The notes: generated by a model from the sequence alone, not told the origin. A DNA stretch of 64,000 nucleotides from Paenibacillus typhae (GCF_900099765.1 NZ_FNDX01000003.1:266741-330740), one strand, 5' to 3'. Shown: positions 33,802 to 43,006, counted from the stretch's first letter. Made by a program: numbers and translations.

Positions 33802-35787
33802 ATGCGTTTCCGTCAGGTTCATCTCGACTTCCATACCTCCGAGGCCATTCCCGGCATCGGAAAAGATTTCAGCAAAGCCCAGTTTCAGTCCATGCTGCGC
33901 GCGGGTCATGTCGATTCCATCACTGTGTTCTCCAAATGCCATCACGGCTGGGCCTACCATCCCAGCGAAGCCAATGAGACCCATCCGCATCTCGGCTTCG
34001 ATCTGCTGGGGGAAATGATAGAAGCTGCCCATGAAATCGGGGTCCGCACACCGGTCTATTTATCTGCCGGCCTGGATGAAAAGCTGGCCCGCCGCCATCC
34101 CGAATGGCTGATCCGCGACGCGGAGGACCGTACGCGCTGGGTGAAGGATTTCATGACACCGGGCTACCACGAGTTCTGCCTGGGCACGCCTTATCTGGAT
34201 ATTCTCCTGGCCCAGATTCATGAGGTAGTCACCCGTTACGATGCAGACGGCATCTTCCTCGATATCGTCGGCGCGCGCAAGTGCCGCTGCCAGTACTGCG
34301 TAGCCGCCCTGCGGGCTGACGGCAAAGACCCGCGCGACGAAGAGGCAGTCGTCCGCCTGGGCGAGCAAACCTACCTCAACTATGCGCGCCGCGTCCGCGA
34401 GACCATCGACGCCGTGAAGCCCGGCCTGCCTGTCTATCACAACAACGGCCATCAGCAGCGGGGCCGGCGTGACCTCGTCCATGTCAACACCCATCTTGAG
34501 CTGGAATCGCTCCCGACGGGTGGCTGGGGGTACGACCATTTCCCGCTGTCCGCCCGATACGCCCAGCCGCTCGGCCTGGAATTTCTCGGCATGACCGGCA
34601 AATTCCATACCTCCTGGGGCGAATTCGGCGGCTACAAGCATCCGAACGCGCTGCGCTATGAAGCCGCGCTCAGCCTCGCCCACGGTGCCAAATGCTCCAT
34701 TGGCGACCAGCTTCACCCCTCCGGCCTGATGGATGAAGCCACCTATGCCCTGATCGGCGCCGCCTATGCCGAGGTCGAGTCGAAGGAGCCATGGTGCAGC
34801 GGCGTTACCTCCGTTGCCGACATCGCCGTCCTGTCCCTGGAGGCGGCGCGCGAAGCCTGCCCGGGCGGCCAGGCGCTGAAGGGAGCGCGCAATCTGGCCG
34901 ATGCCGGAGCGGTACGCATCCTTACCGAAGGCCACTATCTGTATGACATCGTAGATACAGATAGTGACTGGTCGGCCTACAAGGTGCTGGTGCTGCCGGA
35001 TGAGGTACCGGTCTGGCCGGAGCTGGCGGCAGCCATCACCGCCTTTACCGCCGCAGGCGGCAAGGTGCTGGCTACCGGACGGTCCGGCCTGAACCCGGCC
35101 GGGGATGCCTTTGCGCTGGACCTGGGAGTGAACTGGCTGGGAACGAATACGTTCCGCCCGTCCTATTTCCGTCCGCACTTTACACCCGCTGCGCTGCAGC
35201 AAGCTTCCTTTGTCATGTACGGCGAGGGCCAGTTGGTGGAGCTGAGCGGCGGGAACGCCCTGGGCCATCTGGAGAACCCGTATTTCAACCGCGATGTCTT
35301 CACCTTCTGCTCACACCAGCACACGCCGGGTGCCCGGGAGGACAACGGGCCGGCCATGGTCGAAAGCGGCAGCGGAATCTACATCGCCTGGGATGTATTC
35401 AGCGAATATGCGGACGGCGGCCATCTCATCCTCAAGGAGATGGTGCTCCATGCGCTGTCCCGCCTGGTGCCGCAGCCTGTCCTCCGCACCAGCCTCCCGG
35501 CGCGGGGCATCACCACCCTGCAGTATCAGCAGGCTGAGCGCCGCTACGTGAACCATCTGCTCTATGCGGCTCCGGCGCTGAAGGGCCGCATCGAGGTGAT
35601 CGAGGACATCGTGCCGCTGCAGGGTGTCTCCGTCAGTCTGCGGCTCCCGTCCCCTGCAGCCGTCAAGCGGGTCTACCTGGCTCCGGCGATGACCGGTCTG
35701 CCGTTTACGGCAGAGCAAAACGGCGGGATCACTTACACTGTCCCGCATCTTGAGAATCACCAGATGGCTGTGATCGAGCTGGCTTAG
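33802..35787 (+). CDS. GHL6-like / alpha-L-fucosidase-type glycosidase with GATase-like domain
   Basis: 661 aa, cytosolic by lack of signal peptide. N-terminal TIM barrel (about 1-330) with HLDFHTSE, TVFSKCHHGWAYHPS, the strand-end DADGIFLDIVG (Asp154 the likely nucleophile position) directly followed by a C-x-C-x2-C cluster (161-166), and TSWGEFGGYKHPNALRYE. A class I glutamine-amidotransferase-like domain follows (about 360-560, YKVLVLPDEVPVWPELAAAI), as in GH42-type trimerisation domains, then a small beta domain. This layout is that of the uncharacterised GHL6 proteins, sometimes annotated as alpha-fucosidase or alpha-amylase family. AAGGGGC lies 9 nt before the ATG. Activity is unproven. 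Confidence 0.8.
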   Translation: MRFRQVHLDFHTSEAIPGIGKDFSKAQFQSMLRAGHVDSITVFSKCHHGWAYHPSEANETHPHLGFDLLGEMIEAAHEIGVRTPVYLSAGLDEKLARRHPEWLIRDAEDRTRWVKDFMTPGYHEFCLGTPYLDILLAQIHEVVTRYDADGIFLDIVGARKCRCQYCVAALRADGKDPRDEEAVVRLGEQTYLNYARRVRETIDAVKPGLPVYHNNGHQQRGRRDLVHVNTHLELESLPTGGWGYDHFPLSARYAQPLGLEFLGMTGKFHTSWGEFGGYKHPNALRYEAALSLAHGAKCSIGDQLHPSGLMDEATYALIGAAYAEVESKEPWCSGVTSVADIAVLSLEAAREACPGGQALKGARNLADAGAVRILTEGHYLYDIVDTDSDWSAYKVLVLPDEVPVWPELAAAITAFTAAGGKVLATGRSGLNPAGDAFALDLGVNWLGTNTFRPSYFRPHFTPAALQQASFVMYGEGQLVELSGGNALGHLENPYFNRDVFTFCSHQHTPGAREDNGPAMVESGSGIYIAWDVFSEYADGGHLILKEMVLHALSRLVPQPVLRTSLPARGITTLQYQQAERRYVNHLLYAAPALKGRIEVIEDIVPLQGVSVSLRLPSPAAVKRVYLAPAMTGLPFTAEQNGGITYTVPHLENHQMAVIELA

Positions 35788-35830
35788 GGGCCGCACAGAG
35801 GACGCGCCACTGGCTATCCTTAATACAAAT

Positions 35831-35871
35831 AGCAGCAGCCTCAGGCTAACAAATAGTCCGGGGCTGCTGCT
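35831..35871 (+). terminator. Hairpin after the GHL6-like gene
   Basis: Perfect 10-bp stem AGCAGCAGCC (35831-35840) / GGCTGCTGCT (35862-35871), 21-nt loop, 44 bp after the stop. Only a weak T stretch follows. Confidence 0.65.
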
Positions 35872-35932
35872 GTCACTTACTATGTTTTGCAAAATTCCAT
35901 CCGGAGGATGGGGAATGGACGCTCATCCACAT

Positions 35933-36119
35933 TTAGTTGGATTTTTGCTACTTAAATCCGGCTTTCTCCTGAACTCTCGAACATTAGGTGGAAAAACGCC
36001 ACCTAATTTAGCCTTTTTCTCGCTTCAGTTGCATTCTCGGCGATATTAAGTGGTGTTTATCCATCTAGTTTTCCGATAGCGGCGCTCACTGTAAAATTAG
36101 ATGGCAAATTTCCACTTAG
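35933..36119. repeat. Palindromic unit array C (four 23-bp units)
   Basis: In the gene-free gap 35788-36276. Units have 8-bp arms around 7 bp: TTAGTTGG-N7-CTACTTAA (35933-35955), TTAGGTGG-N7-CCACCTAA (35984-36006), TTAAGTGG-N7-CCATCTAG (36046-36068), TTAGATGG-N7-CCACTTAG (36097-36119). Spacers are 28, 39 and 28 bp, so starts lie 51, 62 and 51 bp apart. Arms vary, often with pairing kept. Confidence 0.8.
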
Positions 36120-36135
36120 CTTGATGAGCAGTCCC

Positions 36136-36196
36136 TGCAGTGCTATACCTGCAGCGCAATACATGCAGTGCAATACATGCAGTGCCATACTTGCAG
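36136..36196. repeat. 14-bp tandem repeat, four copies
   Basis: TGCAGTGCTATACC, TGCAGCGCAATACA, TGCAGTGCAATACA and TGCAGTGCCATACT in tandem at 36136-36191, then a partial TGCAG. Directly follows array C and ends 80 bp before the SDR stop codon. Confidence 0.9.
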
Positions 36197-36276
36197 ATTT
36201 ATTGCCGGGAAACCGGCAGTTGATCTGCCTATTTTACCGCACATTCACTCTACAAGAACTGTCTATCCTGATCGCC

Positions 36277-37071
36277 TCAATAAATCGTCGGCACCATTCC
36301 CCCGTCCATCCGGACAGCCGAGCCTCTGAACGCCGCTCCATAAGGGCTGCAGATAAAAGCCGCCAGCTTCCCGATCTCAGCCGGTCTGATAAAGCGCTGG
36401 AGCTCCGATTGCGGCAGGTTCCCCGCCATGAATTTCTTTTCTTTTTCCGCAAAGGGGATGTTGTCAGCGGCGTAGATTCCCTCAATGATCTGCTGCACCT
36501 TTTCAGACAGTGTCGGTCCGGGCATGATCGTATTGACTGTCACTTCGGTCCCGGCGGTCAATCTGGACAAGCTTCTGGAAAGGGAGAGCAGCGCTGATTT
36601 GGTCACTGCATACTGCGGCATCTGGCCTGAAGGCATGACCGCCTCCTCGCTCGCAATAAAAATTACGCGGCCCTTGTTATTTTCCAGCATTCTTGGCAGA
36701 TAGAATCTGCATAATGCGTTGGCGGCGAGCACATTCGTACGGAAATACTTTTCCCAGATCTCATCGGTTGCGTCGGCATAGCCCATGATTTCATAGATGC
36801 CCATATTATTCACCAGAATATCCACCTGCGGGTATTTCTCAAATAAAGCTTCCCTCTGTGTAATATCGGTAAGGTCTGCTGCAGCAGCCTGCGGAGAAGT
36901 CTCCGGAAATGCCTTGCGGATCTCGTCCACAGTCCGTTCTGCTTCCTCCCGGCTTCTGCCGTTAATCAGTACATTCACGCCTTCTCCAGCCAGCTCCATG
37001 GCCACCGCTTTGCCGATTCCCTTGGTTGATCCTGTTACTAAGGCCGTTTTTCCCAGCAAATTCATATCCAT
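36277..37071 (-). CDS. Short-chain dehydrogenase/reductase
   Basis: 264 aa Rossmann-fold NAD(P) oxidoreductase. Cofactor motif TGSTKGIG (13-20), structural NNMG (88-91), catalytic Ser141-Tyr154-Lys158 (IASEEAVM then YAVTK), C-terminal GSAVRMDGGMVPTIY. Resembles 3-oxoacyl-ACP reductase-type SDRs annotated generically; substrate unknown. ATG at 37071 has GGGGAG 9 nt upstream, so the 14 codons before it are dropped. It lies just downstream, on the same strand, of an AraC regulator gene that may control it. Confidence 0.9.
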   Translation of the reverse strand: MDMNLLGKTALVTGSTKGIGKAVAMELAGEGVNVLINGRSREEAERTVDEIRKAFPETSPQAAAADLTDITQREALFEKYPQVDILVNNMGIYEIMGYADATDEIWEKYFRTNVLAANALCRFYLPRMLENNKGRVIFIASEEAVMPSGQMPQYAVTKSALLSLSRSLSRLTAGTEVTVNTIMPGPTLSEKVQQIIEGIYAADNIPFAEKEKKFMAGNLPQSELQRFIRPAEIGKLAAFICSPYGAAFRGSAVRMDGGMVPTIY

Positions 37072-37182
37072 AGCGCATGTCTCCCCAATGCTGTAATTCA
37101 GAACCTCAAACATAACCTTGCGTTCCGTCAGGGATTATCATACTTTACCGGGAATGCCGGGTAACTAGCCTGCCCTGCCAAT

Positions 37183-38214
37183 CTACTTGCCGTACACGCC
37201 ATCTTCCTGCTGAACCGTATGCTCCAGACGCCAGCGGGCCGGTGTAGCCCCTTCCCATACCCTGAATGCGCGGTAAAAGGAGTTCTGATCCTCATACCCG
37301 ACCAGACAAGCGACTTCTTTAATTTCGAGCGAAGGGTCTGCCAGATATTCCCTGGCCTGCTCATGCCTGGCCTGCGTCAGCAGCGCCTTGAAGCTTGTCC
37401 CTTCCTCCCTCAGCCGCCGCTGCAGCGTCCGGTCACTCAGATTAAGCTCCCTGGCCACAGCCTGGATATCATACTGTCCGCCCATGAGGCTCCGCCTGAT
37501 AATCCACTTAACGGTCTCGGCAACAGTGGGGCTGGCCTGCTGCTCATTCAATGTCCGGTCCAGAGCGGGTGTCAGTATAGCCAGCAGCTCTTCATTATAG
37601 GTGGTAAAAGGAAGGTCCAGGTCGCTGCGCCGCAGAATGAGCCGGTTCCTCCCCGTTCCGGTCTGGACAGGACACCCGAAATACGCCTCCAGCGCTGTTA
37701 CATCAGCAGCCGGATGTGAGAACTCCACTGCTCGGGCTTTTATAGCCTGTCCCGTTCCCCTCCGGCCCAGCTCCAAAAGGTACGCCAGCGTAACTCCGAT
37801 CAGAATCTGCGGGATAGATGACTCTGAATGCTGCCATTGCAGCTCAACCCTGCATTCCTCATCCGCCTCCGTAATAACCAGCTGCTCGGGCGGGCACATT
37901 TGTTTATATCTGGCCATGCGGTGAAGCGCATCGCGGTAATCACGGGCATGATACGTAGCCAGCACATCCGGCGGATAGTGTACCGTTTCAAAAGACGTTA
38001 CAAGTCCGGTGATGCCCTCCGCAATATCCGGAGACAGCTCTCCAAAAGCCTGCCAGACCGCAAAATACTCTGCAGCACTAACCTTGGGCTCTTTAGTGAC
38101 TGCAAGCGGAAGCCGGGCCTGCCGGGCTATCTCTGCGGGGGCAATTCCTAATTGCTGTACCCCGGACCAGAAGCCAAACGGAAATTTGATATATTTTTCA
38201 GAATGCAGCATCAT
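37183..38214 (-). CDS. AraC-family regulator with arabinose-binding-type N-domain (OruR/ArgR group)
   Basis: 343 aa. Unlike the cupin AraC proteins in this window, the N-terminal 220 residues have the PF12625-like pattern (IYKFPFGFWSGVQQLGIAP-type start, EYFAVWQAFGELSPDIAEGI, EFSHPAADVTALEAYFGCPV). The C-terminal domain has AVARELNLSDRTLQRRLREEGTSFKALL and EVACLVGYEDQNSFYRAFRVWEGATPARWR. Such regulators often respond to amino acids, lipids or aromatics rather than sugars. AAGGAG lies 8-9 nt before the ATG. Confidence 0.93.
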   Translation of the reverse strand: MMLHSEKYIKFPFGFWSGVQQLGIAPAEIARQARLPLAVTKEPKVSAAEYFAVWQAFGELSPDIAEGITGLVTSFETVHYPPDVLATYHARDYRDALHRMARYKQMCPPEQLVITEADEECRVELQWQHSESSIPQILIGVTLAYLLELGRRGTGQAIKARAVEFSHPAADVTALEAYFGCPVQTGTGRNRLILRRSDLDLPFTTYNEELLAILTPALDRTLNEQQASPTVAETVKWIIRRSLMGGQYDIQAVARELNLSDRTLQRRLREEGTSFKALLTQARHEQAREYLADPSLEIKEVACLVGYEDQNSFYRAFRVWEGATPARWRLEHTVQQEDGVYGK

Positions 38215-38348
38215 ACAGGATTCTCCTTATACAGCATGGCAATGCGTGTTTTATATAAAAGCATACGCTCTAACCTATTCAAAAGTCTAACTTTTGCCGG
38301 GAGTGTGCATACATTTGACTTCTTTTCTGCTGCCGGCTCTGCACAATC

Positions 38349-38386
38349 AAAAAAGGCCACAGCACATGGACATGGTGGCTGTGGCC
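38349..38386 (-). terminator. Terminator of the fucose operon
   Basis: Perfect 9-bp stem GGCCACAGC (38355-38363) / GCTGTGGCC (38378-38386) with TTTTTT on the minus-strand 3' side, 53 bp after the fucU stop codon. Confidence 0.9.
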
Positions 38387-38438
38387 TCACTATTTTCATC
38401 AAAAGTTCAGTTTTCATAGCCGCATTTCGGATGAGCTC

Positions 38439-38876
38439 TCAGCGGTCCTCTGCTGTTACGACACCTTTTTTAATAATGATATTTCCGTAAAGGGCCTCTT
38501 CCCCCGTAACCACAACGGCATAGCTCTGCCTGGAGCGGTTGTAAAAGTCAAAGCGTTCCTCATACTCAACCGTCGCCCTGCTGTCATGCTTCCCAAGAAT
38601 AGCTTCATACACGGACCAGATTTCCGGCACAGACGGATCGCCCTCCACTACAGTCATAAAAGCCGCCTGATGCGGCACATAATGATCCAGCGGCAGCAGC
38701 TCAAGGATCGCATCAAGCAGTGCAGGGATTCCTGTCCCGTCATATCTCAGCACTCTGTTATGCAGGGCATGACCAGGAAAATGGGCATCCGCCAGCACCA
38801 GCTCATCCCCGTGGCCCATCTCCATCAGCACGCGGACCAGTTCGGGGGACAGCAGCTTGGGAATTTTCTTCAGCAT
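38439..38876 (-). CDS. fucU: L-fucose mutarotase (RbsD/FucU family)
   Basis: 145 aa, cytosolic. It interconverts alpha and beta anomers of L-fucose so that the isomerase gets its preferred form. Seen: MLKKIPKLLSPELVRVLMEMGHGDELVLADAHFPGHAL with the catalytic His in DAHFP, and the C-terminal ALYGNIIIKKGV. AAGGAGG lies 6 nt before the ATG. The position in a fuc operon favours FucU over RbsD. Confidence 0.95.
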   Translation of the reverse strand: MLKKIPKLLSPELVRVLMEMGHGDELVLADAHFPGHALHNRVLRYDGTGIPALLDAILELLPLDHYVPHQAAFMTVVEGDPSVPEIWSVYEAILGKHDSRATVEYEERFDFYNRSRQSYAVVVTGEEALYGNIIIKKGVVTAEDR

Positions 38877-38897
38877 GCTGTACCTCCTTGGACAGCC

Positions 38898-39548
38898 TTA
38901 CATCCCATAAAAAGACCTCAGGGCAACCAGCTCATCAATCCGGTGCTGCGGCAGCTCACGTTCCCCGCCGATCATCCGGGTAATATACGTCAGCTTCGCT
39001 GTGTATTCCAGCCGCTCCATGTTCATGTAGGCGCTCATAACATCCTTGCCCCAGGTCAGGGCGCCGTGGCTTTCCAGCAGGACGGCCGTTTTCTTGCCCA
39101 GGAACGGGATCAGCGAATCCGGGATTTCTTCCGTTGAAGGTGTCCCGTAAGCCGCCAGTGGAATATCTCCCATTGCTATGACCGACTCCGGCATCATCAT
39201 TTTATCCAGCGGCTCGCCCTTGATCGCAAAAGCTGTCGCATAAGGCGGATGGGCGTGCACCACCCCGTTCATTTCGGGCAGCTCATTATAGATCCGCAGG
39301 TGCATCTTCACTTCAGTGGAAGGACGGTACCCTTCTGCCGCTTCAAGGATTTCCCCCTGCAGATTAACCTTAACGAGCATATGCGGCTGCAAATAACCCT
39401 TGCTGACCCCGGTCGGTGAAGCAAGAATCTCGGTTTCGGACAGACGGGCCGAAATATTCCCGTCATTGGCGGCAATAAAATCCTTGTTAAACAGATTTCT
39501 GCCGATGTCACAGATCAGCAGGCGCAGCTCTTGTTCTTTCTGATTCAT
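38898..39548 (-). CDS. fucA: L-fuculose-phosphate aldolase (class II, zinc)
   Basis: 216 aa, the usual FucA length (215 in E. coli; RhaD is about 275). It cleaves L-fuculose 1-phosphate into dihydroxyacetone phosphate and L-lactaldehyde. Seen: NDGNISARL substrate loop, STEVKMHLRIY with the catalytic Glu, zinc ligands in VVHAHPPYATA and in LLESHGAL. AAGGAG 8 nt before the ATG; 12 bp after the kinase stop, so cotranscribed. Confidence 0.95.
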   Translation of the reverse strand: MNQKEQELRLLICDIGRNLFNKDFIAANDGNISARLSETEILASPTGVSKGYLQPHMLVKVNLQGEILEAAEGYRPSTEVKMHLRIYNELPEMNGVVHAHPPYATAFAIKGEPLDKMMMPESVIAMGDIPLAAYGTPSTEEIPDSLIPFLGKKTAVLLESHGALTWGKDVMSAYMNMERLEYTAKLTYITRMIGGERELPQHRIDELVALRSFYGM

Positions 39549-39560
39549 GGTAACTCTCCT

Positions 39561-41000
39561 TTATCTCGATGGATAATAACGGACAAGCGTATAAGATTGT
39601 GCTACAAGCTCTCTTAGCGCAGAAGCCTTGACTGCTCCCAGAGCGGCTAACTGGACAGCTATATTACCGGTTGCGCTGGCCTCGGCAGGCCCCGCGATAA
39701 TCTCTTTTCCGGTGGCATCAGCCGTAAGCTGGCACAGCAGCTCATTGCGGATGCCTCCGCCCACCATGTGGATTGCGCGGATGCCCTGTCCGGTCAGCGT
39801 CTCCAGCTCACTTATTGTTTGGGCATAAGCCGAGGCAAGGCTCTGCAGAATGGTCAGAATCACCTCGCCCTTACTTACCGGCGGCTGCTGCCCGGTCCGG
39901 CCACAATAGGCTGCAATCCGGCCTGGCATATCCCCGGGTGTGCTGAACAGGACATCATCCGGGTCAATGACAGCTGCAGCATAACCTTCGCTTCGGGCTT
40001 CTGCGGCAAGCCGGACCGCCTCCTGATGAGACACCGGCTCACCCGCCTGCGCCCAGCCTCTTTGCGTCTCCTGCAAAATCCACAGTCCCGTAATATTCTT
40101 CAGTAGCCGGTTTCCGCCGCCGAAGCAGCCCTCATTCGTAAAGCCGTAGTCACGGGCCTGATCCGTCAGCACCGGCTGCTCAGTCTCCATGCCTGCCAGG
40201 GACCAGGTTCCGCAGCTGATAAAAGCGGCCGTCTCTGCTCCCGGTCCATATGGAATGGAAGCCACCGCAGATGCCGTGTCATGGGCGGCCCCGGCAATGA
40301 CCTGCAGCGGGCCTGTGCCAAGCTCTTCCTGCAGCGCTGGCAGCAGCTGGCCGGTCACGCTTCCGGCCGGCACCAGCTCCGGAATCAGGCTAAGCGGAAG
40401 CCGCAGCCTGTTCATCACCTTGGCGGATGGAGCGGCTGATCCGGCGGCCAGCAGACCGCTGGTGCTCCAGATCGTCTGCTCCCCGGCGGCGGTGCCGGAG
40501 AGCAGATAATGGAACAGGTCCGGCATCAGCAGCATCCGGTCTGCGGTCTCCCTGAGCCAGGGACTCTCCTCCAGATCCGCGTACAGCTGATACACCGTAT
40601 TAATTCTCGCTGATTGATTGCCCGTCAATCTAAACTGCTCATCCGGCGGCAGCAGCTCCTCAAGAATAGGAGCGCATGCAGCTGTCCGCTGGTCCCGGTA
40701 ATGATGCGGGGCGTACAGCAGCTGCCCCTTCCGGTCAATGAAGCCGTAGTCGACGCCCCAGGTATCCACGCTCACGGACGTCAAAGTCCCGTGCTCCCTG
40801 GCCGCTTTGCGTATTCCCTGCTTCATTTCATGAAACAGCTGCAGTACATCCCAGTACAAATGCCCATGCAGTTCAACCGGCTGATTGGCGAACCGGTGAA
40901 CCTCCTCCATCTCTATACGTTTGCCGTCATACAGGCCCAGCATGACTCTGCCGGAGCTGGCCCCCAGGTCCACTGCCAGCAGCTTGATCACTTCATCCAT
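39561..41000 (-). CDS. FGGY sugar kinase, RhaB-like, acting as L-fuculokinase
   Basis: 479 aa. Sequence features are those of rhamnulokinase: LLAVDLGASSGRVMLG (phosphate-1), VHRFANQPVELHGHLYWD, SVDTWGVDYGFIDRKG, HYRDQRT, and the FGGY-type HMVGGGIRNELLCQLTADAT near 400-420. Yet it sits between fucI and fucA, so its substrate should be L-fuculose, giving L-fuculose 1-phosphate. ATG at 41000 preceded by AGGTG; a 45-codon upstream extension overlaps the fucI end and is rejected. Name left open because family (RhaB) and context (FucK) differ. Confidence 0.88.
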   Translation of the reverse strand: MDEVIKLLAVDLGASSGRVMLGLYDGKRIEMEEVHRFANQPVELHGHLYWDVLQLFHEMKQGIRKAAREHGTLTSVSVDTWGVDYGFIDRKGQLLYAPHHYRDQRTAACAPILEELLPPDEQFRLTGNQSARINTVYQLYADLEESPWLRETADRMLLMPDLFHYLLSGTAAGEQTIWSTSGLLAAGSAAPSAKVMNRLRLPLSLIPELVPAGSVTGQLLPALQEELGTGPLQVIAGAAHDTASAVASIPYGPGAETAAFISCGTWSLAGMETEQPVLTDQARDYGFTNEGCFGGGNRLLKNITGLWILQETQRGWAQAGEPVSHQEAVRLAAEARSEGYAAAVIDPDDVLFSTPGDMPGRIAAYCGRTGQQPPVSKGEVILTILQSLASAYAQTISELETLTGQGIRAIHMVGGGIRNELLCQLTADATGKEIIAGPAEASATGNIAVQLAALGAVKASALRELVAQSYTLVRYYPSR

Positions 41001-41025
41001 ATCCCGCACCTGCTTCGCTTGAGTT

Positions 41026-42792
41026 TTAGTACAGCGGCCCGAAGTTGCGGCAGGCTCTGTAATCTGCGCTCTCCAGATCCTCTGTACCGAACAGGGACCA
41101 CACCCGCGGTCTAAAAATCCGGGATTCCTCCACATTGTGCATGCTGACCGGAATGCGCAGGATGGAGGCCAGCGTAATCAGATCCGCACCGATATGCCCG
41201 TAGCTGATTGCGCCGTGATTGGCTCCCCAGTTATTCATGACATCATAGACGGTTTTGAACGAGCCCTGATTCGTCAGCTTGGGAGCAAACCAGGTTGTCG
41301 GCCAGGTCGGGTCGGTCCGCTCATCCAGCGTCTTGTGCACTTCTTCAGGGAGCTCAACAGTATAACCCTCCACAAGCTGAAGCACGGGACCAAGCCCCTT
41401 AACCAGATTGAGCCGGGCCATCGTTACAGGCATTCCGCCCTTAGTTAAATAATCAGTGGAGAAGCCGCCCCCGCGGAAATATTCCTGTGAAGCCGGACGG
41501 AACTGGGTCTCAGCTATACAGCACTCCGCCTCCTCATCCGTAATCTCCCAGAACGGCTTAATCGCAGGCTTCCCGTCCACACTCTGCTCTCCCGTTCCAT
41601 CCAGTGCTGCAGAGCCTGAGTTGATCAGATGCAGCAGCCCGTGCGCCGCCTCGCCTTCCAGTTCATATCCGGTCACCCGTTTAACCGCGGCAGGACTCCA
41701 GAAGGTCCGGACATCGGCAAAAATCTGTGCCGTATTCGTAAGCAGATAATTGAACAGCATCGTTACACCATTCAGGCTGTCATTCTCGGTAGCCACGATA
41801 TACGGCGCCCGCCGGCCGTTCCAGTCAAAGGAAGAGTTCAGGATCGTCTCCATGAAATCCCCGTTTGGAAAATGATCCGTCCACTGCCGCTGGCCCTGGA
41901 AGCCGCCGACTATCGCGTTATGCCCGTTAGCCTCCTCCTCAAAACCGAGCTCAGCCAGCCGCGGGTTACCAACCATGAGGTCACGCGCGATGAGCGTCAT
42001 TTTGACACAGGTCTCCCACTGCTGCTCCTTCAATTCATCACTGATCTGCAGGTGCTGCGGATTATTGTCCGCTCCGATGCGGCATTTTTCCTTAACCCAG
42101 GCCAGGGCCTGTGTAAATTCCTCTTTATCATAAATTTCTTCCTCGAACCGGCGCACGTATTCGGACATATCGATGTATTCATTCCGCATGCCCAGATAGT
42201 CCTGAAAGAACTGTTCGTTCACAATCGAGCCGGCAATCCCCATCGAGACAGAGCCCATCGACAGATATGATTTACCTTTCATAAGTGCTACTGCCATAGC
42301 GGATTTGGCGAACTGCAGCAGCTTTGTCTGCACATCAGCCGGGATCTCTTCACTGCTGGATTCCTGCACATCCTCACCGTATATTCCGAACGCCGGAATT
42401 CCCTTTTGCGCATAAGCAGACAGAACAGCCGCCAGATAAACCGCCCCCGGGCGCTCCGTTCCGTTAAAACCCCACACTGCATGCGGAATCGTTGCATCCA
42501 TATCCATCGTTTCCGAGCCATAACACCAGCATGGGGTTACGGTAATCGATACGCCGACATTCTGTCCGGCAAATTTCTGTGCGGCAGCCGCTGCTTCCTT
42601 CACACCGCCGATCGTTGAATCAGCGATAACGCACTCTACAGGAGTCCCGTCCGGGTAATAAAGGCTTTCCGTAAGAAACTTAGCCACCCGCTCCGCCATC
42701 CCCATGGTCTGGGCCTCCAGCGATTCACGGACACCGCGTCTTCTTCCATCAATCGTAGGCCGGATTCCAATCTTCGGATAATTTGTTGCCAC
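41026..42792 (-). CDS. fucI: L-fucose isomerase
   Basis: 588 aa cytosolic, manganese-dependent ketol isomerase converting L-fucose to L-fuculose (also accepts D-arabinose in the family). Seen: [23 protein letters not shown] start, the metal-site region [37 protein letters not shown] split by the conserved glycine loop, and the C-terminal [20 protein letters not shown] with candidate catalytic histidines. GTG start with GAGGAGG upstream. First gene of the fuc operon (fucI-kinase-fucA-fucU). Confidence 0.97.
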   Translation of the reverse strand: MATNYPKIGIRPTIDGRRRGVRESLEAQTMGMAERVAKFLTESLYYPDGTPVECVIADSTIGGVKEAAAAAQKFAGQNVGVSITVTPCWCYGSETMDMDATIPHAVWGFNGTERPGAVYLAAVLSAYAQKGIPAFGIYGEDVQESSSEEIPADVQTKLLQFAKSAMAVALMKGKSYLSMGSVSMGIAGSIVNEQFFQDYLGMRNEYIDMSEYVRRFEEEIYDKEEFTQALAWVKEKCRIGADNNPQHLQISDELKEQQWETCVKMTLIARDLMVGNPRLAELGFEEEANGHNAIVGGFQGQRQWTDHFPNGDFMETILNSSFDWNGRRAPYIVATENDSLNGVTMLFNYLLTNTAQIFADVRTFWSPAAVKRVTGYELEGEAAHGLLHLINSGSAALDGTGEQSVDGKPAIKPFWEITDEEAECCIAETQFRPASQEYFRGGGFSTDYLTKGGMPVTMARLNLVKGLGPVLQLVEGYTVELPEEVHKTLDERTDPTWPTTWFAPKLTNQGSFKTVYDVMNNWGANHGAISYGHIGADLITLASILRIPVSMHNVEESRIFRPRVWSLFGTEDLESADYRACRNFGPLY

Positions 42793-42862
42793 TGCTGTTC
42801 CTCCTCAAATGAATTGGTTGGATATTGCGGCAGATCCTTTCAGACGTGAACCCAGTCCCCTT

Positions 42863-42978
42863 TTAAAGCGCTATCATGAAGGTGTTGTGAGACTGCCCCA
42901 TCCATTGCCGCCTGATCCCGTACTCGATATTATAGTTGAGTTCATGTTTATCATAGAGTCGGAGTGGTTCAAAGTCAA
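42863..42978 (-). promoter_or_regulatory. fucI promoter with downstream cre site
   Basis: Minus-strand TTGACT (42978-42973), 17-bp spacer, TATGAT (42955-42950): a near-consensus sigma-A promoter 150 bp before fucI. TTAAAGCGCTATCA at 42863-42876 matches cre TGNAANCGNWNNCW at all but the second base and lies about 70 nt into the leader, where CcpA would act as a roadblock. Confidence 0.7.
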
Positions 42979-43006
42979 CAATATTCCACAACTTTTTATT
43001 ATATTT

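Noticed and set aside
35933..36119. CRISPR-like look (23-bp repeats with 28-39-bp spacers)
   Set aside because: Units are only partly alike, are individually palindromic, spacers alternate in fixed lengths, and no cas genes are present.
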